From Ahrensia sp. (lineage in GTDB: Bacteria; Pseudomonadota; Alphaproteobacteria; Rhizobiales; Rhizobiaceae), in assembly GCA_002698425.1 (NCBI GenBank), contig NZXU01000095.1, positions 1 to 11,766 on the forward strand: 11,766 nucleotides of DNA, read 5' to 3'. This document shows, one piece after another, positions 1 through 7,674 of the stretch. The translations under genes were made by a program, and so were the position numbers. Every line of letters begins with the position of its first letter. Positions within the stretch are counted from its first letter, which is position 1. Under the pieces are notes generated by a model. The model did no database searches. It worked only from the letters and a program-made list of their open reading frames with translations, and was not told the DNA's origin.

Positions 1-1712
1 CAGGGACCTATGAAATCTCCTTTTTATTGCGCGACAGTAATGGCCAGCTTTTGGAAGAACAGGTCACTGTAGTGGTGGGCAACAATGATTTCAGTATTGC
101 CATGACCCCTTCAAAGGCAACTGAGTTTTCAAACAATCCCGTTGGTGTCATCGTGAATATCGATGAAGTCCCGGATGGGGCGAACGAGACCTATACCGCC
201 TTTTATTCGTCGAGCCAGAACGGGTCCATGTTGGTCAATGGGGTTTCCTATGGACCAGGGGAGAATTTTCCATTGGGCCCTGGATCCAACAGCATTATCT
301 ACACAGGTCTGGAACCTGGTCAGCACAATATTGTCCTGAGTGTCAAATCAGGGTCCGACGTTACCCGAACATCCAATGCGACCATCACCTTTGATCAGAT
401 CGATTTCACCTTTACGGGGGGCATCCAAAATTCCGAGATAACTGTGGAGGAGACCACCTCCCTGAACTTTAATATTTCCGAGAGCGTGGGATCCTCCGAC
501 TATACCATGCGCTTCAGCATGAACGGAAATGCCATCATCAAGGACAGTAATGGCAATGTGGTGAGTCCCGGGAACCTCTACGAGGTGCCAAAGGGCAACT
601 TCAATTGGAGCTTTGAGGGAACCGATGATGGGACGGTAAGCATGACTTTTTATGCTAAAAATGACACTGGGCTTGAAAAATCGGTGAACATCGCCGTGGA
701 CGTTTCGGCCAAGGACTATAATTTCACAGCTTCCGGAACTGCTCAACAGGCATACACCGGGAAGGAAATCGATGTGAATTTCAATATTTCCGAAATCGGC
801 ATTGGTGGGGACACTTATGAAATATATTTCTCTGTCAGCGGCAACAACGGTTCTTTTCAGTATAATGGCAATACTTATTCAGCCGGGGAAAGTTTCAATG
901 TGCCCGTGGGCTCATTTTCTGGAAAATATACAGGGAACAGTGAGGGAAACCATCATCTGACCTTTACGGTGCGTTCCTCTTCTGATGTGGAGAAGACCGC
1001 CAACGTCAACGTGAATTATGAAATTTACCAAGAACCGTTCACACTCAACATCAGCCAATCGGCACAAGACAAGTACATCAACGACCCATTCGATATCACT
1101 GCCATAACCAACGCCACATCGGGCCATGACCAAAGTGTTGACTACACATTGGTGTTCACCTTTACCGGGGCCAGTGCAGGTACTATCCGCTATAATGGTA
1201 TTACCTATAATGAGGGAGAGATCGTCCCATTGGATTATGGAAGTGCACCCATGCAGTTCTCTCCCGAAACCGATGAAAGTTTTGTGATCAATTTCTTGGT
1301 GCAGAATTCCACTGGTCAGTCACAGACCGAGAGCGAATCGATTGAGATGTTGAAATTGCCGACCGTTGCGGCCAAGGGTGAAAAGCACAACATCAATTGC
1401 GGTGGCCTGAACGGATGCGATTACCAGGTCAGGATATATACCTGCTTTAGCATTAACTGTTCGGAGGCCTATAATGGAGCAAGCCTGGAACAGGTCGAGG
1501 TCCGCATTTTCAACAGACAAGACAACCGATGGGACACGAAATTGTTGAACTACAGCGAAGCCAAGGGAAGTGGTGTCGAAAGATATTTTGAGATGGAGAC
1601 TGAACCACGTGAGAGCAGATTGAAATACCTGGACCAGAACTATGAGATACGGGTCAGGGACAGTGATGGCCAATGGAGCGATTGGACTTCTGGCACTATT
1701 GTGAGGGTATAA
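1..1712 (+). CDS. Exported tandem Ig-like (TraQ/DUF3872-like) repeat protein, 3' part of gene
   Basis: The frame is open to the left edge (first complete codon at 3), so the true start and any signal peptide lie outside; at least 569 residues are visible. The visible part begins in the tail of one repeat, then has four complete units of about 100 residues. A unit reads roughly 'Y-x-hydrophobic-x-F-S-x-x-G...YNG..Y..GE...VP.G....YTG...G...hydrophobic strand', ending in an S/N-rich turn such as RSSSD or KNDTG. This pattern resembles the Ig-like fold of Bacteroides TraQ conjugation proteins (DUF3872). The similarity is judged by eye, and I do not infer conjugation from it. The roughly 118-residue C-terminal part is different: it has four cysteines within about 20 residues (nt about 1398-1460), probably disulphides, and ends in a W-rich strand WSDW. 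It does not look like a type IX secretion C-terminal domain. Likely role: a surface or periplasmic structural or adhesive protein. It converges on the next gene. Confidence 0.8.
   Translation, partial: GTYEISFLLRDSNGQLLEEQVTVVVGNNDFSIAMTPSKATEFSNNPVGVIVNIDEVPDGANETYTAFYSSSQNGSMLVNGVSYGPGENFPLGPGSNSIIYTGLEPGQHNIVLSVKSGSDVTRTSNATITFDQIDFTFTGGIQNSEITVEETTSLNFNISESVGSSDYTMRFSMNGNAIIKDSNGNVVSPGNLYEVPKGNFNWSFEGTDDGTVSMTFYAKNDTGLEKSVNIAVDVSAKDYNFTASGTAQQAYTGKEIDVNFNISEIGIGGDTYEIYFSVSGNNGSFQYNGNTYSAGESFNVPVGSFSGKYTGNSEGNHHLTFTVRSSSDVEKTANVNVNYEIYQEPFTLNISQSAQDKYINDPFDITAITNATSGHDQSVDYTLVFTFTGASAGTIRYNGITYNEGEIVPLDYGSAPMQFSPETDESFVINFLVQNSTGQSQTESESIEMLKLPTVAAKGEKHNINCGGLNGCDYQVRIYTCFSINCSEAYNGASLEQVEVRIFNRQDNRWDTKLLNYSEAKGSGVERYFEMETEPRESRLKYLDQNYEIRVRDSDGQWSDWTSGTIVRV
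87..1349 (+). repeat. Four tandem Ig-like protein repeats
   Basis: Repeat units at about 87-395, 399-704, 711-1022 and 1032-1349, each about 100 codons, with the tail of a fifth at 1-85. Landmarks shared between units are a central YNG-x-x-Y-x-x-GE turn (unit 1: VNGVSYGPGEN; unit 3: YNGNTYSAGES; unit 4: YNGITYNEGEI), then a hydrophobic strand and a serine/asparagine turn. Unit 2 is the most divergent and has DSNGNVVSPGN at the turn. The units are diverged at both protein and DNA level, so they are old duplications, not recent copies. Boundaries are my reading and could shift by several residues. Confidence 0.7.
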
Positions 1713-1753
1713 AAATGATATGGGGGCAATTGCTCATGTATTTATCATGGGTG

Positions 1754-2245
1754 TCAACTCCGTTTGTAAGTATATGTGATAACGACATCCTGATTATCTA
1801 AAAAATCATCCTGTTCCAGTACAAGTCGGTTCTTGGCAAACTCTAGGATTCGCATATCATTTCTGTTCTCGAAGCGTAGAATTTCATTGTTGATCAATTC
1901 ATATTTGTCCGATTCAACATTACCATAGGGGTCAACCTCTCCGCATGAGAGTCCATTTTCATTGATCGTAAATTCATTTAATACCCCTTCTCCCCGACTT
2001 GCAAAAAAAGTAAGGTTGTCCTTTAGACACTGGCGGATTTCGTTGGTATTATACAGGTCAATGTTTACGGTCCCATCACCATTAATGTCAACGGCAGTAT
2101 CTGAATCAATGGCCTCATATTCCCATTGGCCAAAAAGAGCTTCGTCCCTGTCTTCAATTGAAATGTCATCTCCCTTGCTACAGGAAAACAATACCAATAT
2201 TATTCCAATTTCAAGTAAATACTTCCGCATATCATATAATTTCAT
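1754..2245 (-). CDS. Small lipoprotein, lipocalin-like family, with a calcium-loop motif
   Basis: A 163-residue protein. The N-terminus is a lipoprotein signal peptide: a hydrophobic core (IGIILVLF), lipobox LFSC with the lipidated Cys at residue 22, then SKGDD. The acidic residues just after the Cys match the Bacteroidota lipoprotein export signal, so a surface location is possible. The mature part has GQWEYEAIDSD, typical of small lipocalin-like flavobacterial lipoproteins, followed by DINGDGTVN (residues 53-61). The latter has the D-x-N-x-D-G spacing of an EF-hand or dockerin-like calcium loop. Two cysteines (about residues 73 and 100) could pair. Start choice: the ATG at 2245 has AAGGAAG almost touching it, while the ATG at 2230 would give a shorter, more typical signal peptide; I cannot decide. 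Its G+C (about 40-43% in counted lines) matches the left-hand gene rather than the A+T-rich cluster, so it probably lies just outside the cluster. Function unknown. Confidence 0.8.
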   Translation of the reverse strand: MKLYDMRKYLLEIGIILVLFSCSKGDDISIEDRDEALFGQWEYEAIDSDTAVDINGDGTVNIDLYNTNEIRQCLKDNLTFFASRGEGVLNEFTINENGLSCGEVDPYGNVESDKYELINNEILRFENRNDMRILEFAKNRLVLEQDDFLDNQDVVITYTYKRS

Positions 2246-2332
2246 CTTCCTTAGGACAGGAATACTGAATAATTAAATGTGATAATATAACCAATCCTAG
2301 TTTCAAAGTTTAAATTTGAAAATCCAACCAAA

Positions 2333-3040
2333 TCATTCATTACATAATCGAGAAACATCAATGTTTATAGTCCTATATTTCAAATCCCTATGATTAATAT
2401 TCTTTTTAACTGCCATATGACATTTATAATTAGGATCTATATTTAATTCCTTTATAGAGTAAAATTCACCCTTGACCATAGCATAAGAATTTTTAACCTC
2501 AAAAGATTTAAGAACAAAGGACAAGCCCATTCCTAAGGCCTTTAAAACAGCTTCTTTTTGCGTCCAATAATTATAAAAAGCATCAAGTTTGTTATTGGAT
2601 TTACTTATCAATTCCCACTCATTACTTGTCATTTGAGATTTAAATTCATTCACATTAATTGGCTGAATTTTTTCAATATCAATTCCAATTTCAGCAAATG
2701 TTAATAATGCACAAACTACTATATCGCCAGAATGAGATATATTAAATTTAACTGGTAAATTTTCTAAATAAGGCTTATTGTATTCAGAATAGTTAAAAGT
2801 AAAATTCTTGACCTCGTTCATATCGTAAAAGGTTTCAACGCCCAACATTAATAATATCCTTCCCATTAATGTTAGTTGAGCATCCTCCCACTTTGAATAA
2901 TTAAGGATTCTTTTTTGAAGGCCCTTTGGTAAAATAGTTAAATAGCTATTCATCAGGAAATCATGATACTCTCGATTTATTTGTGAATAGAAAACATGAA
3001 TCACAACAGTAATATTTAATTTATGGTTTATAAAAAGCAT
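2333..3040 (-). CDS. Sfp-type 4'-phosphopantetheinyl transferase
   Basis: Transfers the 4'-phosphopantetheine arm of coenzyme A to the conserved Ser of carrier domains, converting apo-PCP to holo-PCP in the cytoplasm. Family signatures in order: FNISHSGD (about residues 99-106; CoA-binding region), GIDIEKI (Mg-binding Asp and Glu at about residues 121 and 123), and the WTQKEAVLKALG block (about 159-170; the W-x-x-K-E-A-x-x-K signature with the catalytic Glu). Length (235 residues) fits the Sfp class rather than the short AcpS class. Start: the frame extends to a TTG at 3049, but the ATG at 3040 is the first ATG. Homology of the IHVFYSQI segment to usual N-termini leaves a GTG about 12 codons further in as an alternative. 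No clear ribosome binding site is visible. It is the last cluster gene in transcription order, 91 bp after the lipoprotein gene, and would serve the NRPS at 7675 onward. Confidence 0.92.
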   Translation of the reverse strand: MLFINHKLNITVVIHVFYSQINREYHDFLMNSYLTILPKGLQKRILNYSKWEDAQLTLMGRILLMLGVETFYDMNEVKNFTFNYSEYNKPYLENLPVKFNISHSGDIVVCALLTFAEIGIDIEKIQPINVNEFKSQMTSNEWELISKSNNKLDAFYNYWTQKEAVLKALGMGLSFVLKSFEVKNSYAMVKGEFYSIKELNIDPNYKCHMAVKKNINHRDLKYRTINIDVSRLCNE

Positions 3041-3131
3041 AAACTTCAATTATCGAGAATAGTTTTGAAAGAAACCCTTATTCAATAAATAAAAATCTAC
3101 ACATACATCTATTCCAAGGTTTGAACCAAGA

Positions 3132-4481
3132 CTACTTAACTGAAATTCCATCCATATTTTCCAATTTAGCCATGAATCCCCAATTCTGTTCGTTTTCTTC
3201 ATCACCTGTAATTAATAGATAAAGATTATTATCTCCTTTTTGTAATTCTAAGTCGATAATTTCATTGTCGACAAACACCCTTCCTTCATCTTTAGTAGTA
3301 TCCATTGTATTATTAAATATGACTTGGTCGTTCAACATTACGACCATTTTCTTAGCAAAACCAAAATTTAAATTTACCTTCCTTTCAGAATCAGAATATA
3401 ATGTCGTTTTTAATGCAACCGTCCCTTTCATACTTTCAAAAAATCTGCTTAGATTAACTAATCCATCGTCATCAGAGTTAATTTTTCTCCATGAAATTTC
3501 ATTTTTCTTTATTGAATCCAACTGGGACGAAATATTGCTTTCATCTAAAATGAATTTAGAGGACATTACCCATTGATCAAGATAATTAATTGGAAGATTA
3601 TGATTCTCAAGTACTATATTAGATTCTATGCTGTCATTTAATTTCTTAATGGAAACTTCTGTGAAAAAGGCATCAAAAAACTGATTGCGTAGACTTATTG
3701 AACCCATTTGAGTTTCATGTTTCAAATCATTTACAATAAGATTTGGTTCGTCCATGTTTTCGACATAAATGATGGCTTGATTCCCAATTACAACTACCTT
3801 AATATGTGACCATACATATATATTCCATAATTCCCAATTAGTAGGTGTCTTTCTAACAAACAGTCCTTTGAATTGTCCAACATCTCCAATTCCCCAAGTC
3901 GACTCATCCACTTTTTGTACTTGAGCATTACTCGAAAAATCAATCCCCTTTTCTTTGAGTTTTAATCTTAAGCTATCAGTAATTGGTCCTTGTTCAAAAT
4001 ATTTCTCATAAGTCAATGGAACAGTAGCTACATTTTTCTCAGCGAATGTGGCATTTGCTTCATATTTGGGATAATTATATAATTGCCATGGCAAACTACC
4101 ATTATAAATGGGCAAATATTGAAGAGCATCTTTCTTATTATTTGAGTTAATTCTTAAATATATCAATTCATAATTGTCATTTTCTTGATCTCGAAAACCA
4201 AATCCAGGCATGACAAATCCAATCATATCAAATTCAATTTCAAAATTTTTGAATTTTTTATTATTCAAATATGCGACATGACCCAATGGTAAATGCAATG
4301 CCATCTTGCCTTCATAAAACATGGTATCTATAGGTTGTTCTGCCCCATTAACGTCCTTAACAATCCAATTGTCTTCAACAAAAGGAAAATCCTCTGCTGT
4401 GTGTTTAATTTTATCTTTTGGCTGACATGACATTTGAAGAAAAATTACCAGAGTTATAAATAAAATTTGCTCAGTTTTCAT
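3132..4481 (-). CDS. Predicted lipoprotein with LamG/DUF1080-like and C-terminal beta-sandwich domains
   Basis: A 449-residue protein of unknown function. The N-terminus (hydrophobic residues 6-17, then S-C at 18-19) looks like a lipoprotein signal, but the lipobox QMSC is imperfect and is followed by QPKDK rather than an acidic run. Residues about 35-280 read as a concanavalin/LamG-like beta-sandwich: a FEIEFDMIGF strand, PGFGFRDQENDNYELIYLR, LQYLPIYNG and WSHIKVVVIGNQAIIYV. This resembles the DUF1080-type fold of secreted glycoside-binding or -hydrolysing proteins. Residues about 295-445 form a second beta-rich domain, with a VVMLNDQVIF strand pair, LQKGDNNLYLLITG and WGFMAKLEN, resembling jelly-roll carbohydrate-binding modules. 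No catalytic residues can be assigned. The start is supported by AAAAGGA 8 nt upstream. It sits between the MATE exporter and the transferase with the same low G+C, so it is probably part of the cluster. It could be a self-protection, cell-envelope or uptake protein, but that is inference. Confidence 0.75.
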   Translation of the reverse strand: MKTEQILFITLVIFLQMSCQPKDKIKHTAEDFPFVEDNWIVKDVNGAEQPIDTMFYEGKMALHLPLGHVAYLNNKKFKNFEIEFDMIGFVMPGFGFRDQENDNYELIYLRINSNNKKDALQYLPIYNGSLPWQLYNYPKYEANATFAEKNVATVPLTYEKYFEQGPITDSLRLKLKEKGIDFSSNAQVQKVDESTWGIGDVGQFKGLFVRKTPTNWELWNIYVWSHIKVVVIGNQAIIYVENMDEPNLIVNDLKHETQMGSISLRNQFFDAFFTEVSIKKLNDSIESNIVLENHNLPINYLDQWVMSSKFILDESNISSQLDSIKKNEISWRKINSDDDGLVNLSRFFESMKGTVALKTTLYSDSERKVNLNFGFAKKMVVMLNDQVIFNNTMDTTKDEGRVFVDNEIIDLELQKGDNNLYLLITGDEENEQNWGFMAKLENMDGISVK

Positions 4482-4489
4482 AGAATAGT

Positions 4490-4496
4490 TCCTTTT
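4490..4496 (-). promoter_or_regulatory. Ribosome binding site for the 449-residue lipoprotein
   Basis: Minus-strand AAAAGGA, 8 nt before the ATG at 4481. It is the clearest Shine-Dalgarno-like site in the cluster and supports this start. The other cluster genes show none as good. Confidence 0.5.
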
Positions 4497-4604
4497 AAAT
4501 GTTTATTGATCGATGTTTAATACTTTTTAGATAATCCAACTCTAAAATCATTTGATTTGGTAGGTTATCCATTATTTGTCTGTGTGATTTGACTTTTGTT
4601 TTAT

Positions 4605-4637
4605 CTCTTTCTTAAAGAGGCCGGGTTTTTCTTTAAG
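4605..4637 (-). terminator. Possible terminator or attenuator: two competing hairpins
   Basis: On the plus strand, CTCTTT (4605-4610) pairs with AAAGAG (4614-4619) across a 3-nt loop. Alternatively CTTAAAGA (4611-4618) pairs with TCTTTAAG (4630-4637), enclosing GGCCGGG and a T run. The two stems share bases and exclude each other. Stems are short and A+T-rich, so this may be a weak terminator after the MATE gene, or chance in A+T-rich DNA. Confidence 0.3.
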
Positions 4638-4780
4638 AATTTAAAATTCAATTAGTTCAAAAATTAACCTGATATTGGTCTTAATATATTTATGCAACGT
4701 ATAAGATAACGAGTTTATCTTTTTAGGACAAGGTTTATATTATAATTATGTTTTTTCCTACCCTTTATACATTTTGAATA

Positions 4781-4795
4781 TCCTTAAATTAAGGA
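4781..4795. repeat. 15-bp dyad TCCTTAA-A-TTAAGGA
   Basis: Perfect 7-bp inverted repeat around one central base, ending 4 bp from the MATE stop codon on the downstream side. It is too short a hairpin, with no usable loop, for a normal terminator. It could be a protein-binding dyad or chance. Confidence 0.3.
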
Positions 4796-4799
4796 GCGA

Positions 4800-6224
4800 T
4801 TATATTCTTATTTCTTTCCATTTTCCCTTCTTGAAAAAATAGTACAAAGCGACCACAAAAAAAATTTCAGAAATCGGTCCAGCCATAAAAACCCCTAATA
4901 CACCGACCCCCAGCTTCACAGAAGTAAACCATGCAAACGGTATTTGAAAAAACCAAAAACCAAAAATATTAACCCAAAGCGGAGTTTTTGTATCTCCTGC
5001 ACCATTTAGTGCGGCCATCAAAATCGATCCTACACCATAAAGTACATTCCCTAAACACAACAGTCGTAATGCAAGTATCCCATATTTTATTACATTGGGA
5101 TCATCCGTATAAAATCGAACGATAGAAGGAGAAAAAATGATTACAATAAGAGAGGCCAAAATCATAAATACGATGTTATATTTCACCAAAGTCCAAATTG
5201 TTTTCACCGCTCTTTCTGGCCTATTTGCCCCAAGATTTTGACCTGTTAAGGTTGCTGAAGCACTGGCTAACCCCCAAGCAGGAAGCATAAAAAAAGTAAT
5301 ATTTCTTAGAGCTACTTGATGTCCTGCCACAGCTTCTGTACTTCCTGATAAAGCCACCAAGTATACAATAACCAAAAAACTACCTGTAGGTACAAAATTT
5401 TGAAGTGTTGCCGGACCTGACAATTTCATTATTGTTTTGACTATAGGCGTATTCCATTTAAAGTGCGTTCTATTTAATCTTATGATTTTGCTATTTCCAA
5501 AAAGGTAGTAGCACTGATATAACACTCCTACACTTCTTCCAATGACTGTGGCAATAGCTCCTCCTTTTATACCATATGCAGGGATAGGTCCATACCCATA
5601 AATCAATAGGGGATCCAATAAAATATTTATTCCTAAGGCCAACCACAAACTCTTCATCGCCATGGAGGAGTCACCTGCACCCCTAAAAATTCCATTTAGA
5701 ATAAACAAATAAACAATGGATACACTACTGCCAAGTATTATTTGGGTATAAATTGTGCCTGCCTCCACCACTTCCTGTTGAGCACCTACTAATTTTAAAA
5801 TATCAGAAGCATAGACAACCCCAAAAATCGAAATAAAAACAACTAATATTGATGTTAATAATATGACTTGAGCACTTGTCTGTGATGCAGTATCATGGTT
5901 CTTCTCGCCAATTCTTCGTGCTATTATTGCGGTAGCCCCTGTTGATATACCTATTGCGAACGTATAGATAACGGCAACGAAGCTTTCTGTGAGACCCACC
6001 GCAGCTATACCTATGCCCGAATCAGGAAGGTTTCCAATAAAATACATGTCCACTACGGCAAATACAGCACCAAGACTTATTTCTACAATTATGGGTATTG
6101 ATAACATTAAAATTGCCCTTTCAATACTCCCTTGAGTATAGTCATATTCATTCCCTTTCAAGACTGATAAAAACTGTGAGAAAAAATTGGACAATCTTTT
6201 CCTAAACCTTAAGATTTTATTCAT
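4800..6224 (-). CDS. MATE-family efflux transporter
   Basis: Inner-membrane exporter expected to use a Na+ or H+ gradient; in this setting it may export the nonribosomal peptide, which is inference from context. The 474-residue length is normal for the family. Two homologous halves are visible. The first begins QGSIERAILMLSIPII, with an Asp in the first membrane segment (VVDMYF, about residue 59), and carries the typical loop IARRIGEKNHDTA. The second has the matching loop TLTGQNLGANRPERA (about residues 325-339) and the late NGAGDTKTPLWVN signature. About 12 hydrophobic segments can be counted. Start: the frame can begin at a TTG at 6242 directly after a stop, but the ATG at 6224 is more likely; neither has a good ribosome binding site. 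It lies 262 bp downstream of the reductase gene. NorM- versus DinF-type cannot be settled from motifs alone. Confidence 0.92.
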   Translation of the reverse strand: MNKILRFRKRLSNFFSQFLSVLKGNEYDYTQGSIERAILMLSIPIIVEISLGAVFAVVDMYFIGNLPDSGIGIAAVGLTESFVAVIYTFAIGISTGATAIIARRIGEKNHDTASQTSAQVILLTSILVVFISIFGVVYASDILKLVGAQQEVVEAGTIYTQIILGSSVSIVYLFILNGIFRGAGDSSMAMKSLWLALGINILLDPLLIYGYGPIPAYGIKGGAIATVIGRSVGVLYQCYYLFGNSKIIRLNRTHFKWNTPIVKTIMKLSGPATLQNFVPTGSFLVIVYLVALSGSTEAVAGHQVALRNITFFMLPAWGLASASATLTGQNLGANRPERAVKTIWTLVKYNIVFMILASLIVIIFSPSIVRFYTDDPNVIKYGILALRLLCLGNVLYGVGSILMAALNGAGDTKTPLWVNIFGFWFFQIPFAWFTSVKLGVGVLGVFMAGPISEIFFVVALYYFFKKGKWKEIRI

Positions 6225-6486
6225 GAAAATTTTGTTAGACAATTAGCTACAATTACACGAAGAATCATTGTTTTGATAAATGAAATACATAGTTCTTAAA
6301 CAATCATTAAAAAAGGGGATTGTCATATAAGCAGATTAAATATGGAGTTAGGAATCTACGTTTCTATAATAAGCTGATTATCGTACCTAGTCAATTGGCT
6401 CTTCCATTAGTATGGTTTTACACCATCTAATACTAGTTTAATGGATTCTCAATTTACATTGGCGTGGAGTAGGAAAAGAAAAGGAG

Positions 6487-7548
6487 CTAGAAATCCTTAA
6501 AAACCAACTCATTGTTTTCGACATAGAAATCTTGAATCTTTGTATCCAACTTCTTTTCAAAATCATTTAAAAGAATATTAATCTCTCTAATATCTCCTGT
6601 ATTTAAAGAAATATTTAAGCTTGCAACATATTCTTCAATACTCTTTTTACTGATTGCATCCAATAACTGGGTCTTAATGAAAGGTTGCTCAGCCACCCAT
6701 TTGATTGCCAGTTGCTTTACAGATATTCCATAATCAACTGCAATTTCTTTAAGTTTAACTCTTATCTTTTTAATGTATTCGCTATTCGTTGGTTTATAAA
6801 GTAAGACATTTCTATAACTCTCAGAATGAGGTCCATTTATGATAATAGGATAATCATCAATGTCTGTCAACATTCTCCTCTGAAAAATATTGTAAGCAAA
6901 AAGTTCTATACCATTTTCTTTACAATATGGAACTATATCTTTCTCAATTTCACGGTTTAGAAGACTATAATAAACTTTATTCGATTTTATGCTAGTAATC
7001 GAATTTATTTTTTTAAGGTCTTCCAATGAATGATTACAAACCCCAGCAAATCTTATTTTTCCTTGTTTTTTTAGTTGCTCAAAAGCCTCTGCCAATTCTT
7101 CAATCGGAGTGATGGTATCTACAGCATGTAGAGAATATAAATCAATATATTCGGTGTTTAACCGTTTTAAACTTTGTTCACATTCCTTTATTATACTATC
7201 CCTCCCTGCATATACATACACATTCTTAATCCCACGTTGTCCATAATTAGCTTCTCTAGCTATAAGTTTTCCTTTTATACCATCTGTGACTATTCCACAT
7301 TTTGTTTGTATTTGAATTCTTTCCCGAGGATATCCTTTAATTGCTTTACCTACTACTTCTTCACTAAGGCCCAAACCATAACATGGGGCCGTATCGATTG
7401 ATCTAAATCCTAATTCAAAGCCTCTATGCAGTGCTCTGACCGATTCATCCGGTTCTACCCCTCCAAACTCGTATTCTCCTATTGCCCAAGCACCAAAAGT
7501 AATCGGTGAAAAATCAAGTTGATCTACATTGTAATCATGTTTTTTCAT
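6487..7548 (-). CDS. Aldo/keto reductase, divergent
   Basis: A 353-residue cytoplasmic NAD(P)H-dependent oxidoreductase of the (beta/alpha)8-barrel AKR superfamily. The tetrad is complete: Asp52 and Tyr57 in SIDTAPCYG, Lys83 in IQTKCG, and His141 in LYSLHAVD. GVCNHSLEDL and YYSLLNRE also match family motifs. The cofactor side is unusual: where most members have a 'SPL-x-x-G-x-L-T-G' loop it reads NIFQRRMLTD (about 220-229), and where most have 'GARN-x-E-Q' it reads DAISKKSIEE (about 297-306). Cofactor preference is therefore unclear. It is 126 bp downstream of the NRPS stop and in the same orientation. It could tailor the peptide, make an unusual precursor, or be an unrelated sugar or aldehyde reductase; the substrate cannot be told from the sequence. 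The start ATG is unambiguous within the frame. Confidence 0.88.
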   Translation of the reverse strand: MKKHDYNVDQLDFSPITFGAWAIGEYEFGGVEPDESVRALHRGFELGFRSIDTAPCYGLGLSEEVVGKAIKGYPRERIQIQTKCGIVTDGIKGKLIAREANYGQRGIKNVYVYAGRDSIIKECEQSLKRLNTEYIDLYSLHAVDTITPIEELAEAFEQLKKQGKIRFAGVCNHSLEDLKKINSITSIKSNKVYYSLLNREIEKDIVPYCKENGIELFAYNIFQRRMLTDIDDYPIIINGPHSESYRNVLLYKPTNSEYIKKIRVKLKEIAVDYGISVKQLAIKWVAEQPFIKTQLLDAISKKSIEEYVASLNISLNTGDIREINILLNDFEKKLDTKIQDFYVENNELVFKDF

Positions 7549-7674
7549 TTCTCAAATCTGTTATTTTATATATAATGGTTTTAGATATTTTAATCATCAA
7601 GAATATGACTTAACAGACATTACTTGATTTGATAATATGAATCTAATATCCCAATGGCACAATTTATCCGAAAC

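Larger units (their letters stand above)
4482..4799. other. 318-bp A+T-rich intergenic region between MATE and lipoprotein genes
   Basis: No open frame of note and no recognisable RNA gene. It contains overlapping short inverted repeats around a C/G-rich core (4605-4637) and a perfect short dyad next to the MATE stop codon (4781-4795). This length within a set of co-directional genes suggests transcription may stop and restart here. I could not find a convincing Bacteroidota promoter (TTG near -33 and TAnnTTTG near -7) upstream of the lipoprotein gene. Confidence 0.5.

Noticed and set aside
348..746. Minus-strand open frame antisense to the repeat protein
   Set aside because: The plus-strand frame has clear repeat periodicity over its whole length; the antisense protein has no recognisable features or start signal.
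1713..1753. Possible bidirectional terminator between the convergent genes (ATGATA ... TATCAT and GCAATTGC)
   Set aside because: Only a 6-bp A+T-rich pairing with a loop of about 22 nt and a tiny palindrome; no G+C-rich stem or T run.
1962..2276. Plus-strand frame of 104 codons opposite the small lipoprotein
   Set aside because: The minus-strand frame has a signal peptide and family motifs; the plus-strand product does not.
6225..6486. Candidate hairpin ACAATC ... GATTGT near 6300 and possible promoter before the MATE gene
   Set aside because: The pairing is 6 bp in A+T-rich DNA, and no TAnnTTTG-type promoter could be placed upstream of the start on the minus strand.
7549..7674. Imperfect inverted repeat (ATCATCAAG ... 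CTTGATTTGAT) after the NRPS stop
   Set aside because: Mismatched, A+T-rich and with a long loop; not convincing as a terminator.
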